Shown here: positions 46,468 through 59,066 of the stretch, piece after piece | Layout: each line of letters opens with the position of its first letter | Position numbering within the stretch: position 1 is the first letter of the stretch | NCBI RefSeq assembly: GCF_045679555.1 | Contig: NC_092115.1 | Coordinates: 40,123,728 to 40,187,727, forward strand | Reading direction: 5' to 3' | DNA: 64,000 nt | Source of the DNA: Salvelinus alpinus | Taxonomy: Eukaryota; Chordata; Actinopteri; Salmoniformes; Salmonidae | Notes under the pieces: model-generated | Told to the model about the DNA's origin: nothing | The model's input: the letters and a program-made list of their open reading frames with translations, nothing else | Databases searched by the model: none | Translations under genes and position numbers: made by a program

Positions 46468-46694
46468 CCCTTACGGAAAAGTGTTCCAAAAATACGTTTT
46501 CATGTGATCACATGATTTCATGTGAAGTTAATGCAATAACGTGTGACAGTATGTAAAGCAACATGTGATAACATGAAACTACACGTGAAAACATTTGGTC
46601 ACATTTGAACTATTCCAAAAACATGTTTTCACATGATTTCATGAGAAATAATGTAATATTCCACAAATCATGTGAAATACTTTTTCTGTAAGGG
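46468..46694. mobile_element. Small MITE with CCCTTACGGAAAA ends
   Basis: CCCTTACGGAAAAGT at the left is matched by ACTTTTTCTGTAAGGG at the right. The interior contains repeated CATGTGA and TCACATG motifs in both orientations, and the whole 227 bp can fold back. No coding sequence. The flanks are AA before and AA after, so no longer duplication is evident. Confidence 0.7.
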
Positions 46695-46723
46695 AATCCT
46701 CATTATATTCTCCAGTCCCCCTG

Positions 46724-46897
<174 letters not shown>

Positions 46898-47283
46898 TAA
46901 CCAGTGGAGTTTTGATCAGATTGCCTGCGGGTCCCTCGTTAGCACCGATAAGCGGATGTGACATCCAACCTCAGGTAGGGCTGAGGCTCGAAGGCTCCAG
47001 AGCTTCGGCAGGCAGCCCAGGGGAGATAGTGCTGTGGTCAGACTGTGCTTATTACCCTCCACACATCTTGAGGGGAGCTCGGGGACCTGGCCCGAGCAGA
47101 CACACAGACACTGAGAGATGAGGCTACTCTCCAGGGGATAATCTGTTGACAGACAAGTCTCAGGCTGGAGTTCACGCTTGCCCTTTCTCTCTTCCACTCA
47201 CTCACCCGCTCTTTTCTCCTATCCACATGTCCTCTTCTGTCTCTCTCTTTCACTCTCGCTTTTACACTCATTACTTTACTCTC

Positions 47284-47326
<43 letters not shown>

Positions 47327-47589
47327 CACACTCCTCTCTGCCAGAGAGGTCACAGCTGATGTCCCAATGATGTCCAAGTGGGCCGAGAATAATCAGTCTG
47401 TGTGCGCACAGCTGCTTGTGTGTGTGTGTGTGTGTGATCTCCCCATGCCTTCTGTGAACAGGGGTATCAGATTCACCGGCGGCTGTCATGAGGGGATTTA
47501 AAATTATGACCAGGACAACAGGCATTCCTCCGCCCCTCCCTCTTTCCACCCATCCTCTCCACTCCCTTCCACTTAACTTTACAGATCTC
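46898..47589. other. No gene; (CT)n at 47287-47322
   Basis: Contains a short pure (CT)n and a GT stretch near 47415. No gene recognised. Confidence 0.45.
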
Positions 47590-47985
47590 TCTTCCAGCAA
47601 TGAGTAGCAGAATAACCGATGGATTTACGAATGCGCAGCACCCGTTGAATATGACTGGTCCGTAAATGTCAGAAAAATAACGTAATTAAGTTGTTGCCAG
47701 CAGCACAGTTACAGTCTCACCAATGTTGTAGATAACATGAAAGCCTAACCAGCTCTGCTAGGGTGAGAAAAATGGCTAGAGTGAGGTGTTTTCTCATTTA
47801 TGTCTGGAAGTAGCTAGCAAGCTAGCCAACTTTAGCCAGTTACCTTGGGTGCTTGACTGCTGTTGTGAGGTCTGAACGCTCTGAATTTATGAACGGATAA
47901 TCTGATAACGCTATGAATTTATGATTACCCAGAGCACACTCTGAGCGCACTCTGGCACTCCAGAGTGAATTTACGAACGCACCCA
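47590..47985. repeat. Dispersed salmonid repeat (CTCTGAATTTATGAACG type)
   Basis: The blocks TCTGGAAGTAGCTAGCAAGC, CTTGACTGCTGTTGTGAGG, GAATTTATGAACGGATAATC and CACTCTGGCACTCCAGAG belong to an abundant salmonid repeat as I recall it. No coding frame. Confidence 0.5.
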
Positions 47986-48009
47986 TAATGACAGCAGTCA
48001 TATTCGCCT

Positions 48010-48250
48010 GTGTTTGCGATGTCATATGGCCATTAGGTGGGTGTTTGTGTTGTCATATTGGCCAAATAGAACTTGGCCCGTGATATTTTTTTGGGGTCAT
48101 AACGGCCATTTAAAATGAGAACTCTGATTGTGACGTCATAATGGCCATTTGAGATTAGAACTCGGGTTGTGTTTGTGATGTCATAAGAACAGAACTTTGT
48201 GTTTATGACATAATAACAGTCATTTACATTCATAACAGGGTGTGCTTGTA
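48010..48250. repeat. Diverged tandem repeat built on TGACGTCATAATGGCCATTT
   Basis: The unit GTGATGTCATAATGGCCATTT recurs with changes at about 48016, 48047, 48092, 48128, 48172 and 48203, with spacing of 31-45 bp. One copy has a perfect CRE-like TGACGTCA at about 48131-48138. Confidence 0.55.
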
Positions 48251-49215
48251 ATATTTTAATGGCCATTGGAGATTCGGCACGGAAACAACACCTGTCACTC
48301 ATGAGTTTCTTCACATCATGTCCTAGAAACTCAAGACTCTTAAAGACTTCTAAAACAGAATAAACTAAGCGTTTCTAAATCAGATGAAAGGCTTTTGGTT
48401 TTGGGAGAACACTGATAAATAATAGAAGAACGTTTTTTGGGGTAAATAATGGTGAGGTGCTTTTTTGCATCTACCCATAAACTATTCAGATAGCATAAAA
48501 TAACCACAAACAGATGCCCTAAGACGTTATACAGAGACGTTATACACAGACGTTATACACAGGACAATAAATATGCAGTACTGCAAAGGCCACATATGTG
48601 CACACACAGAGGGAGGCACACACAAAAACATGCTGATGCACGCACGTACACACATACTGTAGATATATTGATGCACCACAGGCATATGCACACAAAGAAA
48701 TAGCAGATTTTATCCGAGTATCTCAACCAATCCCGTACCTCCCCATCTGCTTAGTATGCGCTGCACTTTATCCGGGGACGGATAAAAGTTTAAAAAAATC
48801 TGTTCTGTTCATCCAACAGCGGGACAAACGAAGTGGGGGTGGGAGGATGGAGGGAAAGAGAAAAAGAAGGGAGCGAAAAGAGCTTGAGGAAAGATGATGA
48901 CAGCTCCCAGTGTTTAAAATAGTTTCAAGTTTCAAGTTCTATTAGTCGTATGTACCCTGAAAAGCGACGTTCCAAAACACTTTTGTGATCCTAATTTTGC
49001 CCGGAACACATTAATTATTAATTCTGGACCAATGACACGCGGAGAGAGAGACAAAGAGTCAAAGCTCTATTCTGATTCACATAATAAATTCATGAATCAA
49101 TGTTAAAATAAGGAGGAGGAGAGAAGGAGAGGGAGAGAGGTGACGAGAGAGCCAAGGATTCAGAGGCCTTATGAGCCTCGAAGGGGGAGAGAAAAGGGAA
49201 ACAGAAAGTGGAGAG
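48251..49215. other. No gene; small repeat fragments
   Basis: CA-rich patches at about 48600-48665 and a short segment at about 48928-48975 (GTTTCAAGTTTCAAGTTCTA, then TTAGTCGTATGTACC) that resembles the reversed tail of a LINE. No gene. Confidence 0.4.
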
Positions 49216-49276
49216 AAGGTTAAGAATTTGTTCTTAAGTGACTTGCCTAGTTAAATTAAGGTTAAAACAAATAAAA
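49216..49276 (+). mobile_element. SINE 3' tail fragment
   Basis: GGTTAAGAATTTGTTCTTAAG, then CTTGCCTAGTTAAATTAAGG, matches the tail of the SINE at 43612. The tRNA-like head is absent. Confidence 0.65.
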
Positions 49277-50364
49277 GAGGCACAGAGAAACAGAACAGCA
49301 CACAAAAGCCAGGAAACGGACAGACTGCAGACAGGCTGAGATGAAGAGAGAGCTGTGTAGAAACAAATGAAAAGAGAGAGGGTGAATTGATCTTGTGTAC
49401 AAACGTAGATCTTGGTAAACACAGATAAAGTACGGAAGCTAAATGAGATGTGTGAGTACAGGAGGAATGAAAAATAACCCATTTCTTTTGTTTTAAGCGA
49501 GGTGTTTGTGAGTGTAGACTTGGGTGAAAATCCAAGGTGAAATACTGAAAATACCTAGTCAGTTGTACAACTGAATGTGTCTTCCGCATTTAACCCCTCG
49601 TGTTATAGAAGGGTCCAGACACGATTTCACTTATTCTTGAGACACATACCCCAACCAGCAAGTCATTTTCGGATCCTCATTGTGCAGTACAGAAGAAGCA
49701 TTTTCAAGTAAAAAAATATGAACAAATGCTCCAAAAACACCAAAATACGTCCTTTTAGAAATGGAAAAGCTCTCAACATAGTGACACAGATGGTGTAACA
49801 CACAAAATTGAATATTATCCGCAACGTTCTATTCCATTTTGTTGTGACTCAAACAAACCTCTCCGTCCATTCTAGCAGCAGGCTTCACAGAGAATGGAAC
49901 AACTGGATAGGGGAAACAGCTCTAGTTGCACAATATGGAATATAACATCGTGGATAAAGTTCAGAATGACAATTGCATGTGTACAATATCTAAAGACCTG
50001 CATTACTATACTGAGAGCTTTTTGTTTCTAAAAGAACCTATTTGGGTGGTTTTGGAGCATTTGTTCATGTTTTCGCAGAGCCCCAGTACTGCACAAGGTC
50101 CTGTGAGGTAAAAAAGTCCTGTGAGGTCCTGATAGAGAGAGAAAAAGGGAGAGAGCGAGAAATTATAAAGACAGCGAGAGAGGATATAGAGGCAGAAGAG
50201 GATGGAGATACAGAGAGAGAGATAGAGAGAGGAGGACAGAGACAGAGAGAAGGATAGAGACAGAGAGAGAGGAGGCATCTTGCCGTGGGTCATTTTACTC
50301 TCTGTGCTAATCATTGTCACCCAAACAAGCCAGAAGGACAGAGAGTGTCAAGGGATTTACAATG

Positions 50365-50397
<33 letters not shown>

Positions 50398-50742
50398 CAC
50401 GCAATGCCAAAATACAGTATAGCATGCTATTCTTAACTCTCTTACACATGTACACAGACAGTACACATACGTAAAAACACACACATGCACGCACGCACAC
50501 ACATGCTCTCTCCTTTCTTTCTCTCTCTGACAGAAATACTGAGCTACTGTAGCAGCATGCACAAGCAATAGCCTTAATGAAAATGCCACTTTCATCTCCT
50601 TGCTACTCCACAATCCACTTAAAGGCCAGCAAGAAAAACGTAAGGAAAACGTTGAGTTGACTGTGCAATGCAGTGTATGATTCGACACAATTTTATTTCA
50701 TAGTAAGTGGAGCAGCTAGGCAGTAAGTAAGTGTGTGGAGCA
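49277..50742. other. No gene; GA-rich stretch and short CA tract
   Basis: GA-rich at about 50125-50275, CA at about 50366-50395, and a CTTCCGCATTTAACCC fragment near 49580 that belongs to a dispersed repeat. No gene recognised. Confidence 0.4.
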
Positions 50743-51055
<313 letters not shown>

Positions 51056-51589
51056 TCCGTGTGTGTGTGTGCGTGTTTGTATGTAACTTGCACTTTAGTA
51101 TCATATATAGTCACAGCGTATGTGACAAAGAAAAAGGACACTGTGACCGCTGTATGCCTCCGGTCCCTGAGGAGTATGATGTCTGTGTGCGTGTGTGTGT
51201 GTGTGTGTATTGTATATTCACATTGGTGAACTGTCTTCAGGCTTTCGCACAGCCTGTTTGTGTTGCAGTGAGGCAGAACTAACGTCTGAAGCACTGCGCC
51301 CTCACAACATTGTGTGTGTGTGTGTGCGTGCACGCATGTGGATGTGCGTGTGTTTGCATCTACAGTGGAGGCTATATCAGCTGCGGCGTCAAAGAATACT
51401 ACGAAGCACTTATCTACAATACCACCCAGTCTTAAAGCACCCTATTCCCTACAAAGTGCACTGCTTTTGACCAGAGCCCACCACATAGGGTATAGGGTGT
51501 CATTGGGTGCCATCCAACCTGGAATACCTGATGGTAAAATGCTGACCCTTCTATCTCCCGATAGCCGTGACAATAACAGATGAAAACTC
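51056..51589. other. No gene; dispersed repeat at about 51437-51523
   Basis: GT patches, and a segment with GCACCCTATTCCCTAC and TATAGGGTGTCATTGGGTGC, the ends of a common salmonid fold-back repeat around TTTTGACCAGAGCCC. Confidence 0.5.
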
Positions 51590-52303
51590 TGTCTACATCT
51601 CAAGCCAACATCTCACTGGCACTCAATGATCTGTACGAGGCTCTAAACAAGCAGGAAACTGCGCACCCAGAGGCTGCACTTATTGTTGCCCGGGATTTTA
51701 ACTCTGCATCACTAAGGGCCCTCAAGGCCCTCCCCCTTACCCCCTACTTCCTGTATACATGCAAAAGCTCAAGCAGGGAGAACCTGTGACACGCTCAATA
51801 GAGAAATAGTCAGATAAAGTGGAGGTTACGCTACAAGACTGCTCTGTTGGCACGGACTGGAATATGTTCTGGGACTCTGCCGATGGCTTTGGCGAGTGTT
51901 TGACTTCTGTCACCGTCTACATAAGAAAGTGCATCGATGACGTTGTCCCCACAATGAAAGTTTACTGCTTTCCCAACCAAAATCCCCGGATGAACTGAGA
52001 TACGCGCCAAGCTAAAGGACAGAGACACAACTTCTAAAATCTTACATTACACAATGATTCCGTAGTTGATCCTGCCCTGCGTTTCTCGATTATCGTTGGA
52101 AGAAAATGCAGACGCACAAACAGTGAGTTGCTTTATTAGGGTGCACATTATTATGTGCAGAAACATCACAAAAGATACGAAGGCGCAGAATATGGATTTA
52201 ATATGAAATTATCTTTTTGGTTTCTGTCATGGTAGCACACAGATGTAATATTGGTGGAGTTAGTTTTGCATGCCCCGGTGCCCTGTGTGGGTGGAGATTT
52301 GAC

Positions 52304-52472
52304 TTAAGTACCAAAGGAATGATCTAGAATAAGCAAACTCCACTCATCTGGGGCATTGGGCCATGTAAAACAATCTCGCCCATTTAAAAGGCAGCCACGT
52401 TCTCTCCACAGCTCCACTACTCTGTCTTCCATCACTTCGGTCCACACAATGCGTGTTGCTTTCTTCTTCGCC
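52304..52472 (-). CDS. Possible MADF/Myb-like N-terminal reading frame
   Basis: On the minus strand an ATG near 52472 opens a frame reading MMAKKKATRIVWTEVMEDRV then VELWRERGCLLNG. The pattern of an initial W, an acidic ED and a WR/WxxHxCLxx segment resembles the first helix of MADF or Myb/SANT domains that accompany PIF/Harbinger transposases and some host regulators. No second or third helix is recognisable before the frame ends at 52304, so it is at best a partial exon. It lies in the foreign segment that splits the LINE. The upstream sequence on that strand has CCAATAGCCAAT. This could be chance. Confidence 0.3.
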
Positions 52473-54714
52473 ATCATTGTTTTGGTCTCACACGCTGAGT
52501 GCTCATTGGCTATTGGCAGCAGTCCTTGCCCAATCACGACGTAGCACTGCTCATACTACATTATCGGGACATCCAACAGGGGTCTGGAGAACGGAAAAGC
52601 CATCATCGGTGCGTCCTTGACCTGCTCAAACTATGCGAGTCCCGATGTACTGATCCTAGCCCAAGTTCATAGGATTTCACCCCATCATGAAAATGTGTCT
52701 GGAATGGCAAAAACATGGCGAATTCGAGGCAAAATCCTGAAGTGTATCCCCAGCATAACCCTGAGGCTACAGTTGAGGATAAAAACGCTTAGAAGAAGTC
52801 CCACTGCCTCCACAGGCCATCAAACATGCTGAAAGACAATACAGGAATAAGGTGGAATCCTACTACACCGGCTCCAACGCCCGACACATGTGACAAGAAC
52901 CACAGTCTATTACGGATTATAAAAGAGGACCACGACTTAAACTACCCAACGATGACTCCCTATCAGATGAATGTAATGCTTTTGTACACGCTTCAACAAA
53001 AACAACACAGAGCCTTGCAAGAGGGCACCCGCTGTTCCAGAGGATTGGGTGATCTCGGTCTCCAAGACTGACGTTAGTAAGACTTTTAATCGGGTCAACA
53101 ATCGTAAGGCTGCAGGGCCAGACGTTATTCAAGGTTGCGTCCTCAGGGCATGAGCAGACCAGTTGGCTGGCATCTTCACAGACATTTTCTACCTATACTT
53201 TATCTCAGTCTATAATCCCTACATGTTTCAAGCTGACTACTATCATTCCTGTTCCCAAAAACTCCAAGGCAATGTGCCACAATGACTACTGCTCTGTAGC
53301 AGTCATATCAGTAATCATGTCATCATGAAGTCCTTTGAAAGGCTGATCATGGCACACATCAACTCCATCATCGCAGACATCCTGGACCCACTCCAATTAG
53401 CATACCACCCCAACAGATCCGCAGATGACGCAATCTCAATTGCACTCCACACTGCTCCCACCTAGATAAGAGAGAATTCTGTTCATCGACTACAGCTCAG
53501 TGTTCAACACCATAGTGCCCTCTAAGCTCGTCAACAAGCTCGGCACCCTGGACCTGAACACCTCCCTTTGCAACTGGTGAGGGTAGGCAAAAAGCACCTC
53601 CGCCACACTGACCCTCAACACGGGGGCCCCACAGGGTTGTGTGCTTAGTCCTGTACTCCTGTACTCCCTGTTTACCCACAACTGTATGGCCACGCATGAC
53701 TCCAACTCCATTATCAAGTTTGCTGACGACATGACGGTGGTACGCCTGATCACTGACAATGCTGACACGGGTGGAGGTCAGAGTCCTTTTAGTGTGGTGG
53801 GGCAGCAGTGGAGCTTCAAGTTCCTCTGCGTCCACATCACTGAGGACCTAACATGGTCCTCCCACACCAGCACAGTCGTGAAGATGGCACGACAATGCCT
53901 CTTCCCTCTCAGGAGGCTGAAGAGATTTGGTATGGGCCCTCAGGACCTTTTACAGGTGCACAATTAAAAGCATCCTCACTGGTTGTATCACTGCCCTCAA
54001 ACGCAAAGCCCTACAGAGGGTGTTGCGGAGAGCCCAGCGCATCACTGGGTGCGAGCTCCCGGCCATCCAAGACATTCATGCCACCTGAGCCATGGACTGG
54101 TCTCGGACCAACAGGCTCAGAGACAGCTTCTTTCCCCAGGCAATAAGACTGTTGAATAGCTAGCTACCCTTCTCCCACAGATTATCCACACTGACTACAT
54201 GCACTGACTCTATGCTCATCCACAGGTCTCTACCATTCAGGCACACACTCCTACACTGACACTCTTCTCATTCACGCATACACACATAGCTACATACACA
54301 CACTCTCATGCACCCATGCGCAAACACTCACTACTGAGGCCACACATATGCTGCCATAGTGATTATAGTGACTACTATTACCATTCGCTGGTGCTACGTT
54401 GATTACTATAATTATTATTACCATTCGTATTTATCCTGCTACCAGCCACTTTCTACCCCTTTTCTATTATTGTGATTATCATTATCGTTGGTATTTATCC
54501 TGCTACTAGTCACTTTACCCTTGTTTACATACCTACATGTACATACTGTACCTACCACAATTATTCCAGCACATTGGATTTATGGTACTGGCACCGACCT
54601 GTATATAACTGCATTATTGTGTTTCTCTTCTTTTTTCCCCTCTTGTACTTGATATGTTTTTCTTCTTATCTATAGGGAAATTCCATGTTAAAGCAATTCT
54701 ACTGAGACTCTGTT

Positions 54715-54849
54715 TTTCACTTTAAAATGTATGCCAAACATATCAACCACCAACAAAAAATGGCCATTAATAATTCAAATTTCCTGTTGCTGCAGGATTA
54801 TTTTCCTGCTGTAGCAAACTGGCTCAAATTAAGATCCTACATCTGTACA
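54715..54849. mobile_element. Right-end fragment of the ACAGATGTAGGATC MITE
   Basis: Shares CATTTCCTGTTGCTGCAGG-like sequence and the terminal AATTAAGATCCTACATCTGT with the complete copy at 10404-10651. The left inverted end is missing. Confidence 0.75.
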
Positions 54850-55165
54850 ACTCTATGCACCAGACTACTTGGAACAATTTACACAGTAAAAAAAAAACTA
54901 TTTGGGAGAAACTCTGCAGACGCAAACACGGTATCTGCACAGATCTTCCTGTAAATGTGAAATTGTTAAAATATGTCCTTGTGCATAAAGTTCTATGGTT
55001 TATTAAATCAATGGTTTTAGTCTCAGCGTATTTCCGTTACCATGGACCCATATTATTACCTTTTATTCTGCATTGTTTGGAAAGAGCTTGTAAGTTAAGC
55101 ATTCCACTGTACTGTTTTACACCTGCGGTATCCTGTGCATGTGACAATAAAACTTTGAAACTTGA

Positions 55166-55409
55166 AACATTTGTGCACAACACACACGTTTTTCTCACAG
55201 CATGTTTCTAATTGTGAGGATAAAGGGTATCTGAACAAACCTCTGAAGTGTAATGGAAGAAACATGTCTATAGCAGTACTTTACAAACAACAGGACTGCA
55301 CTTAATAAGCCAAAGGAGCACAGAGTATCAGAGCGGACAGGTCATAGAGATTGAACACTGATTAACACTCTCCTTTAAGCTCTGCTAGTCTTTCAAGAGC
55401 CATTCATCT

Positions 55410-55481
<72 letters not shown>

Positions 55482-55843
55482 TAGAGATAGGATAAGGTTG
55501 AATGTCAACAGCTAAATCACCAAGCAAACAGCGGATAGAGAAAACACAAAGACAGTGTGTGTAAACATCGATAACTCTGATGTGGATGTGTGAGAGAGTG
55601 GAACAGGGCATGTGTGTGTGTGTGGAAATACAACTAGACACACATACACTAGAAAACCCTGGTATGAGAGGCCATCCCCTAGTATTATGTTGCATCTCAC
55701 CCCCTGCCCTCCACTCCCGACCAACAGATGGCATCGGATGCCACCCCCCCCCCACACACACACACACACACAGTGACATCGACAGAGTCTAAACTGTAAG
55801 GCATAACAACATACAAACACACACTGAGACACAGCCACAAAAG
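55166..55843. other. No gene; (GA)n at 55413-55478
   Basis: A pure (GA)n array of about 66 bp and short CA tracts near 55610 and 55752. No gene. Confidence 0.5.
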
Positions 55844-56404
<561 letters not shown>

Positions 56405-56761
56405 ATTAACTAGCGTTTTCATAGGAATGTTCTCGTGATCTGCAAGAAATGTTTTCAAGAGACCATTCCCTTAAAAAAAACCTGTATGTCTTAGCCCTTA
56501 GATCGCAATATCTACTAAGGTAGCAAATGGAATTGTTTTAAGATGGTCATAAAATGTGTTATTTAGCCATTTGATTTGGAATTTTAGGTACCTGCAGGTA
56601 TAAAAAAAAGATGTAAAAACATTTATTTGATGAAACATTGAATTTGGCCTTAACTGCTACAGTCCATAGAAACACATTAAATAACATATTCATAAATGGC
56701 AAAACATAAAAAAATCATAAGGAACAAGGTTTTGAAGTGTCTGTCCTGTATCTGAGAGATA
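56405..56761. other. No recognisable feature
   Basis: AT-rich spacer after the duplicated segment. No gene seen. Confidence 0.4.
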
Positions 56762-56806
56762 CACTATATGTACAAAAGTATGTGGACATCCCTTCAAATC
56801 CTGCCC
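56762..56806 (+). mobile_element. Solo terminal repeat of a fourth Tc1 family
   Basis: CACTATATGTACAAAAGTAT then GTGGACATCCCTTCAAATC is the end of the Tc1 family whose transposase body lies at 59175-60499. The sequence diverges after 56806. Confidence 0.65.
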
Positions 56807-56867
56807 GCCGGGCACTTACATAAAAAAATAAATAATAAAGTATATATATATACTATATATATATGTA

Positions 56868-56946
56868 GATGTCCTAACCGACTTGCCAAAACTATAGTTT
56901 GTTAACAAGAATTTTGTGGAGTGGTTGAAAAACTAGTTTTAACTGT
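56868..56946 (-). mobile_element. Inverted fragment of a Sleeping Beauty-type terminal repeat
   Basis: GATGTCCTAACCGACTTGCC to GTTGAAAAACTAGTTTTAAC is the reverse complement of 57016-57093 in the adjoining element, nearly base for base. The arms are separated by about 70 bp of AT-rich DNA. Confidence 0.88.
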
Positions 56947-56977
56947 ATATTTATATTTTTATATATATATAAATATA

Positions 56978-58606
56978 CAGTTGAAGTCGGGAAGTTTACA
57001 TACACTTAGGTTGGAGTCATTAAAACTCGTTTTTCAACCACTCCACAAAATTCTTGTTAACAAACTATAGTTTTGGCAAGTCAGTTAGGACATCTACTTC
57101 GTGCATGACACAAGTAATTTTTCAACAATTGTTTACAGACAGATTATTTCACTTATAATTCACTGTATCACAATTCCAGTGGGTCAGAAGTTTACATACA
57201 CTAAGTTGACTGTGCCTTTAAACAGCTTGGAAAATTCCAGAAAATAAGGTCATGGCTTTAGAAGCTTCCGATAGGCTAATTGACATAATTTGAGTCAATT
57301 GGAGGTGTAACTGTGGATGTATTTCAAGGTCTACATTCAAACTCAGTGCCTCTTTACTTGACATCATTTGAAAATCAAAAGAAATCAACCAAGACCTCAG
57401 AGAAAAAATTTCAGACCTCCACAAGTCTGGTTCATCCTTGGGAGCAATTTCAAAACGCCTGAAGGTACCACGTTCATCTGTACAAACAATAGTATGCAAG
57501 GGACCACGCGATGTGACGGCTGGGACCACGCAGACGTCATACCGCTCAGGAAGGAGACTCGTTCTGTCTCCTAGAGATGAGCAAACTTTGGTGCGAAAAG
57601 TGCAAATCAATCCCAGAACAACAGCAAAGGACCTTGTGAAGATGCTGGAGGAAACAGGTACAAAAGTATCTATATCCACAGTAAAACAAGTTCTATATCA
57701 ACATAACCTGAAAGGCCGCTCTGCAAGGACTGCTATAAAAAAGCCAGACTATGGTTTGCAACTGCACATGGGGACAAAGATCGTACTTTTTGGAGAAATG
57801 TCCACTGGTCTGATGAAACAAAAATAGAACTGTTTGGCCATAATGACCATCGTTATGTTTGTAGGAAAAAGGGGGAGCCTCGCAAGCCGAAGAACACCAT
57901 CCCAACCGTGAAGCACAGGGGTGGCAGCATCATGTTGTGGGGGTGCTTTGCTGAAGGAGGGACTGGTGCACTTCACAAAATAGTTGTCATCATGAGGCAG
58001 GAAAATTATGTGGATATATTGAAGCAACATCTCAAGACATCAGTCAGGAAGTTAATGCTTGGTCGCAAATGGGTCTTCCAAATGAACAATGACCCCAAGC
58101 ATTCTTCTAAAGTTGTGGCAAAATGGCTTTTAGACAACAAAATCAAGGTATTGGAGTGGCCATCACAAAGCCCTGACCTCAATCCTATAGAAAATGTGTG
58201 GGCAGAACTGAAAAGGTGTGTGCGAGCAAGGAGGCCTACAAACCTGACTCAGTTACACCAGCCCTGTCAGGAGGAATGGGCCAAAATTCACCCAACTTAT
58301 TGTGGGAAGCTTGTGGAAGGCTACCCAAAATGTTTGACCCAAGTTAAACAATTTAAAGGCAATGCTACCGAATACTAATTGAGTGTATGTAAACTTCTGA
58401 CCCACTGGGAATGTGACGAAAGAATTAAAAGCTGAAATAAATCATTCTCTCTACTATTATTCTGACATTTCACATTCTTAAAATAAAGTGGTGATCCTAA
58501 CTGACCTAAGACACATAATTTTTGCTAGGATTAAATGTCAGAAATTGTGAAAAACTGAGTTTAAATGTGTATGGCTAAGGTGTATGTAAACTTCCGACTT
58601 CAACTG
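56978..58606 (+). mobile_element. Sleeping Beauty-type Tc1 element, copy c
   Basis: About 1629 bp between CAGTTGAAGTCGGGAAG and CTTCCGACTTCAACTG. It is preceded by TA in an ATATATAT tract. The inner GGGTCAGAAGTTTACATACA repeats are at about 57180 and (complement) near 58390. Confidence 0.93.
57366..58378 (+). pseudogene. Sleeping Beauty-type transposase, start and catalytic residue lost
   Basis: The position of the start codon reads ATT (57366-57368) instead of ATG, so the frame lacks its normal start. The body keeps [20 protein letters not shown], the AT-hook-like region and [18 protein letters not shown]. Frameshifts occur near 57726-57740 and before the WSDETKIE region. The C-terminal part is open from 57908. 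There QMDND reads QMNND (AAC at 58087-58089), so the second catalytic Asp is Asn, while NPIENVW keeps the Glu. Ends NATEY at 58378. Confidence 0.9.
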
Positions 58607-58629
58607 TGTATATATATATTTATATATTT

Positions 58630-59066
58630 TTTTACCCAATTGGTAGTTACAGTCTTGTCCCATCGTTGCAACTCCCGTACGGACTCGGGAGAGCCGAAGG
58701 TCGAGAGCCGTGCGTCCTCCGAAACACGACCCAGCCAAACCGCACTGCTTCTTGACACAAGGCCAGCTGAACCCGGAAGCCAGCCGCACCAAATGTGTCG
58801 GAAGAAACACCGTACACCTGGCGACCGTGTCAGCGTGCACAAGCCCGGCCCGCCAAAGGAGTCGCTAGAGCCCGATGGGAAAAGGAAATCTTGGCCTGCC
58901 AAACCCTTTCCTAACCCAGATGATGCTCGGCGAATTGTGTGCCGCCTCATGGGTCTCCCAGTCACGGCCAGCTTTGACACAGCCTGGGATCGAACCCGGG
59001 TCTGTAGTGATGCCTCAAACACTGCGATACAGTGCCTTCGACCGCTGCACCACTCGGGAGGCCCCC
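58630..59066 (-). mobile_element. Long tRNA-derived SINE, about 435 bp
   Basis: On the minus strand the head reads GCCTCCCGAGTGGTGCAGCG (A-box region), and GACCCGGGTTCGATCCCAGG follows as an almost perfect B-box. The body (CGGAGGACGCACGGCTCTCG, GAGTCCGTACGGGAGTTGC) ends GTAACTACCAATTGGGTAAA. It lies about 24 bp after the Sleeping Beauty-type element. I recognise it as a common salmonid SINE but not its formal name. Confidence 0.85.

Larger units (their letters stand above)
51590..55165 (+). pseudogene. Heavily decayed LINE with foreign insertions
   Basis: The order is an endonuclease piece (EALNKQETAHPEAALIVARD then FN, near 51630-51710), a further piece (CSVGTDWNMFWDSADGF near 51841), then foreign DNA at about 52030-52790. 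Linker and RT relics follow (QYRNKVESYYTGSNA near 52830; the RFPFHQ-poor motif region near 53380-53520; an FADDMTVV motif C near 53718-53741; LKSILTGCITAL near 53965). The long 3' UTR ends AGCATTCCACTGTACTG and ACAATAAAACTTTGAAACTT at 55150. The RT frame has many shifts. A MITE fragment sits in the 3' UTR. Confidence 0.8.

Noticed and set aside
54472..54675. Hydrophobic 67-codon frame
   Set aside because: It lies in the AT-rich 3' UTR of a decayed LINE and is explained by T-rich composition.
58945..59066. Possible tRNA gene on the minus strand
   Set aside because: A- and B-box-like sequences are present, but they form the head of a long SINE and the body continues for over 300 bp without a tRNA 3' end.
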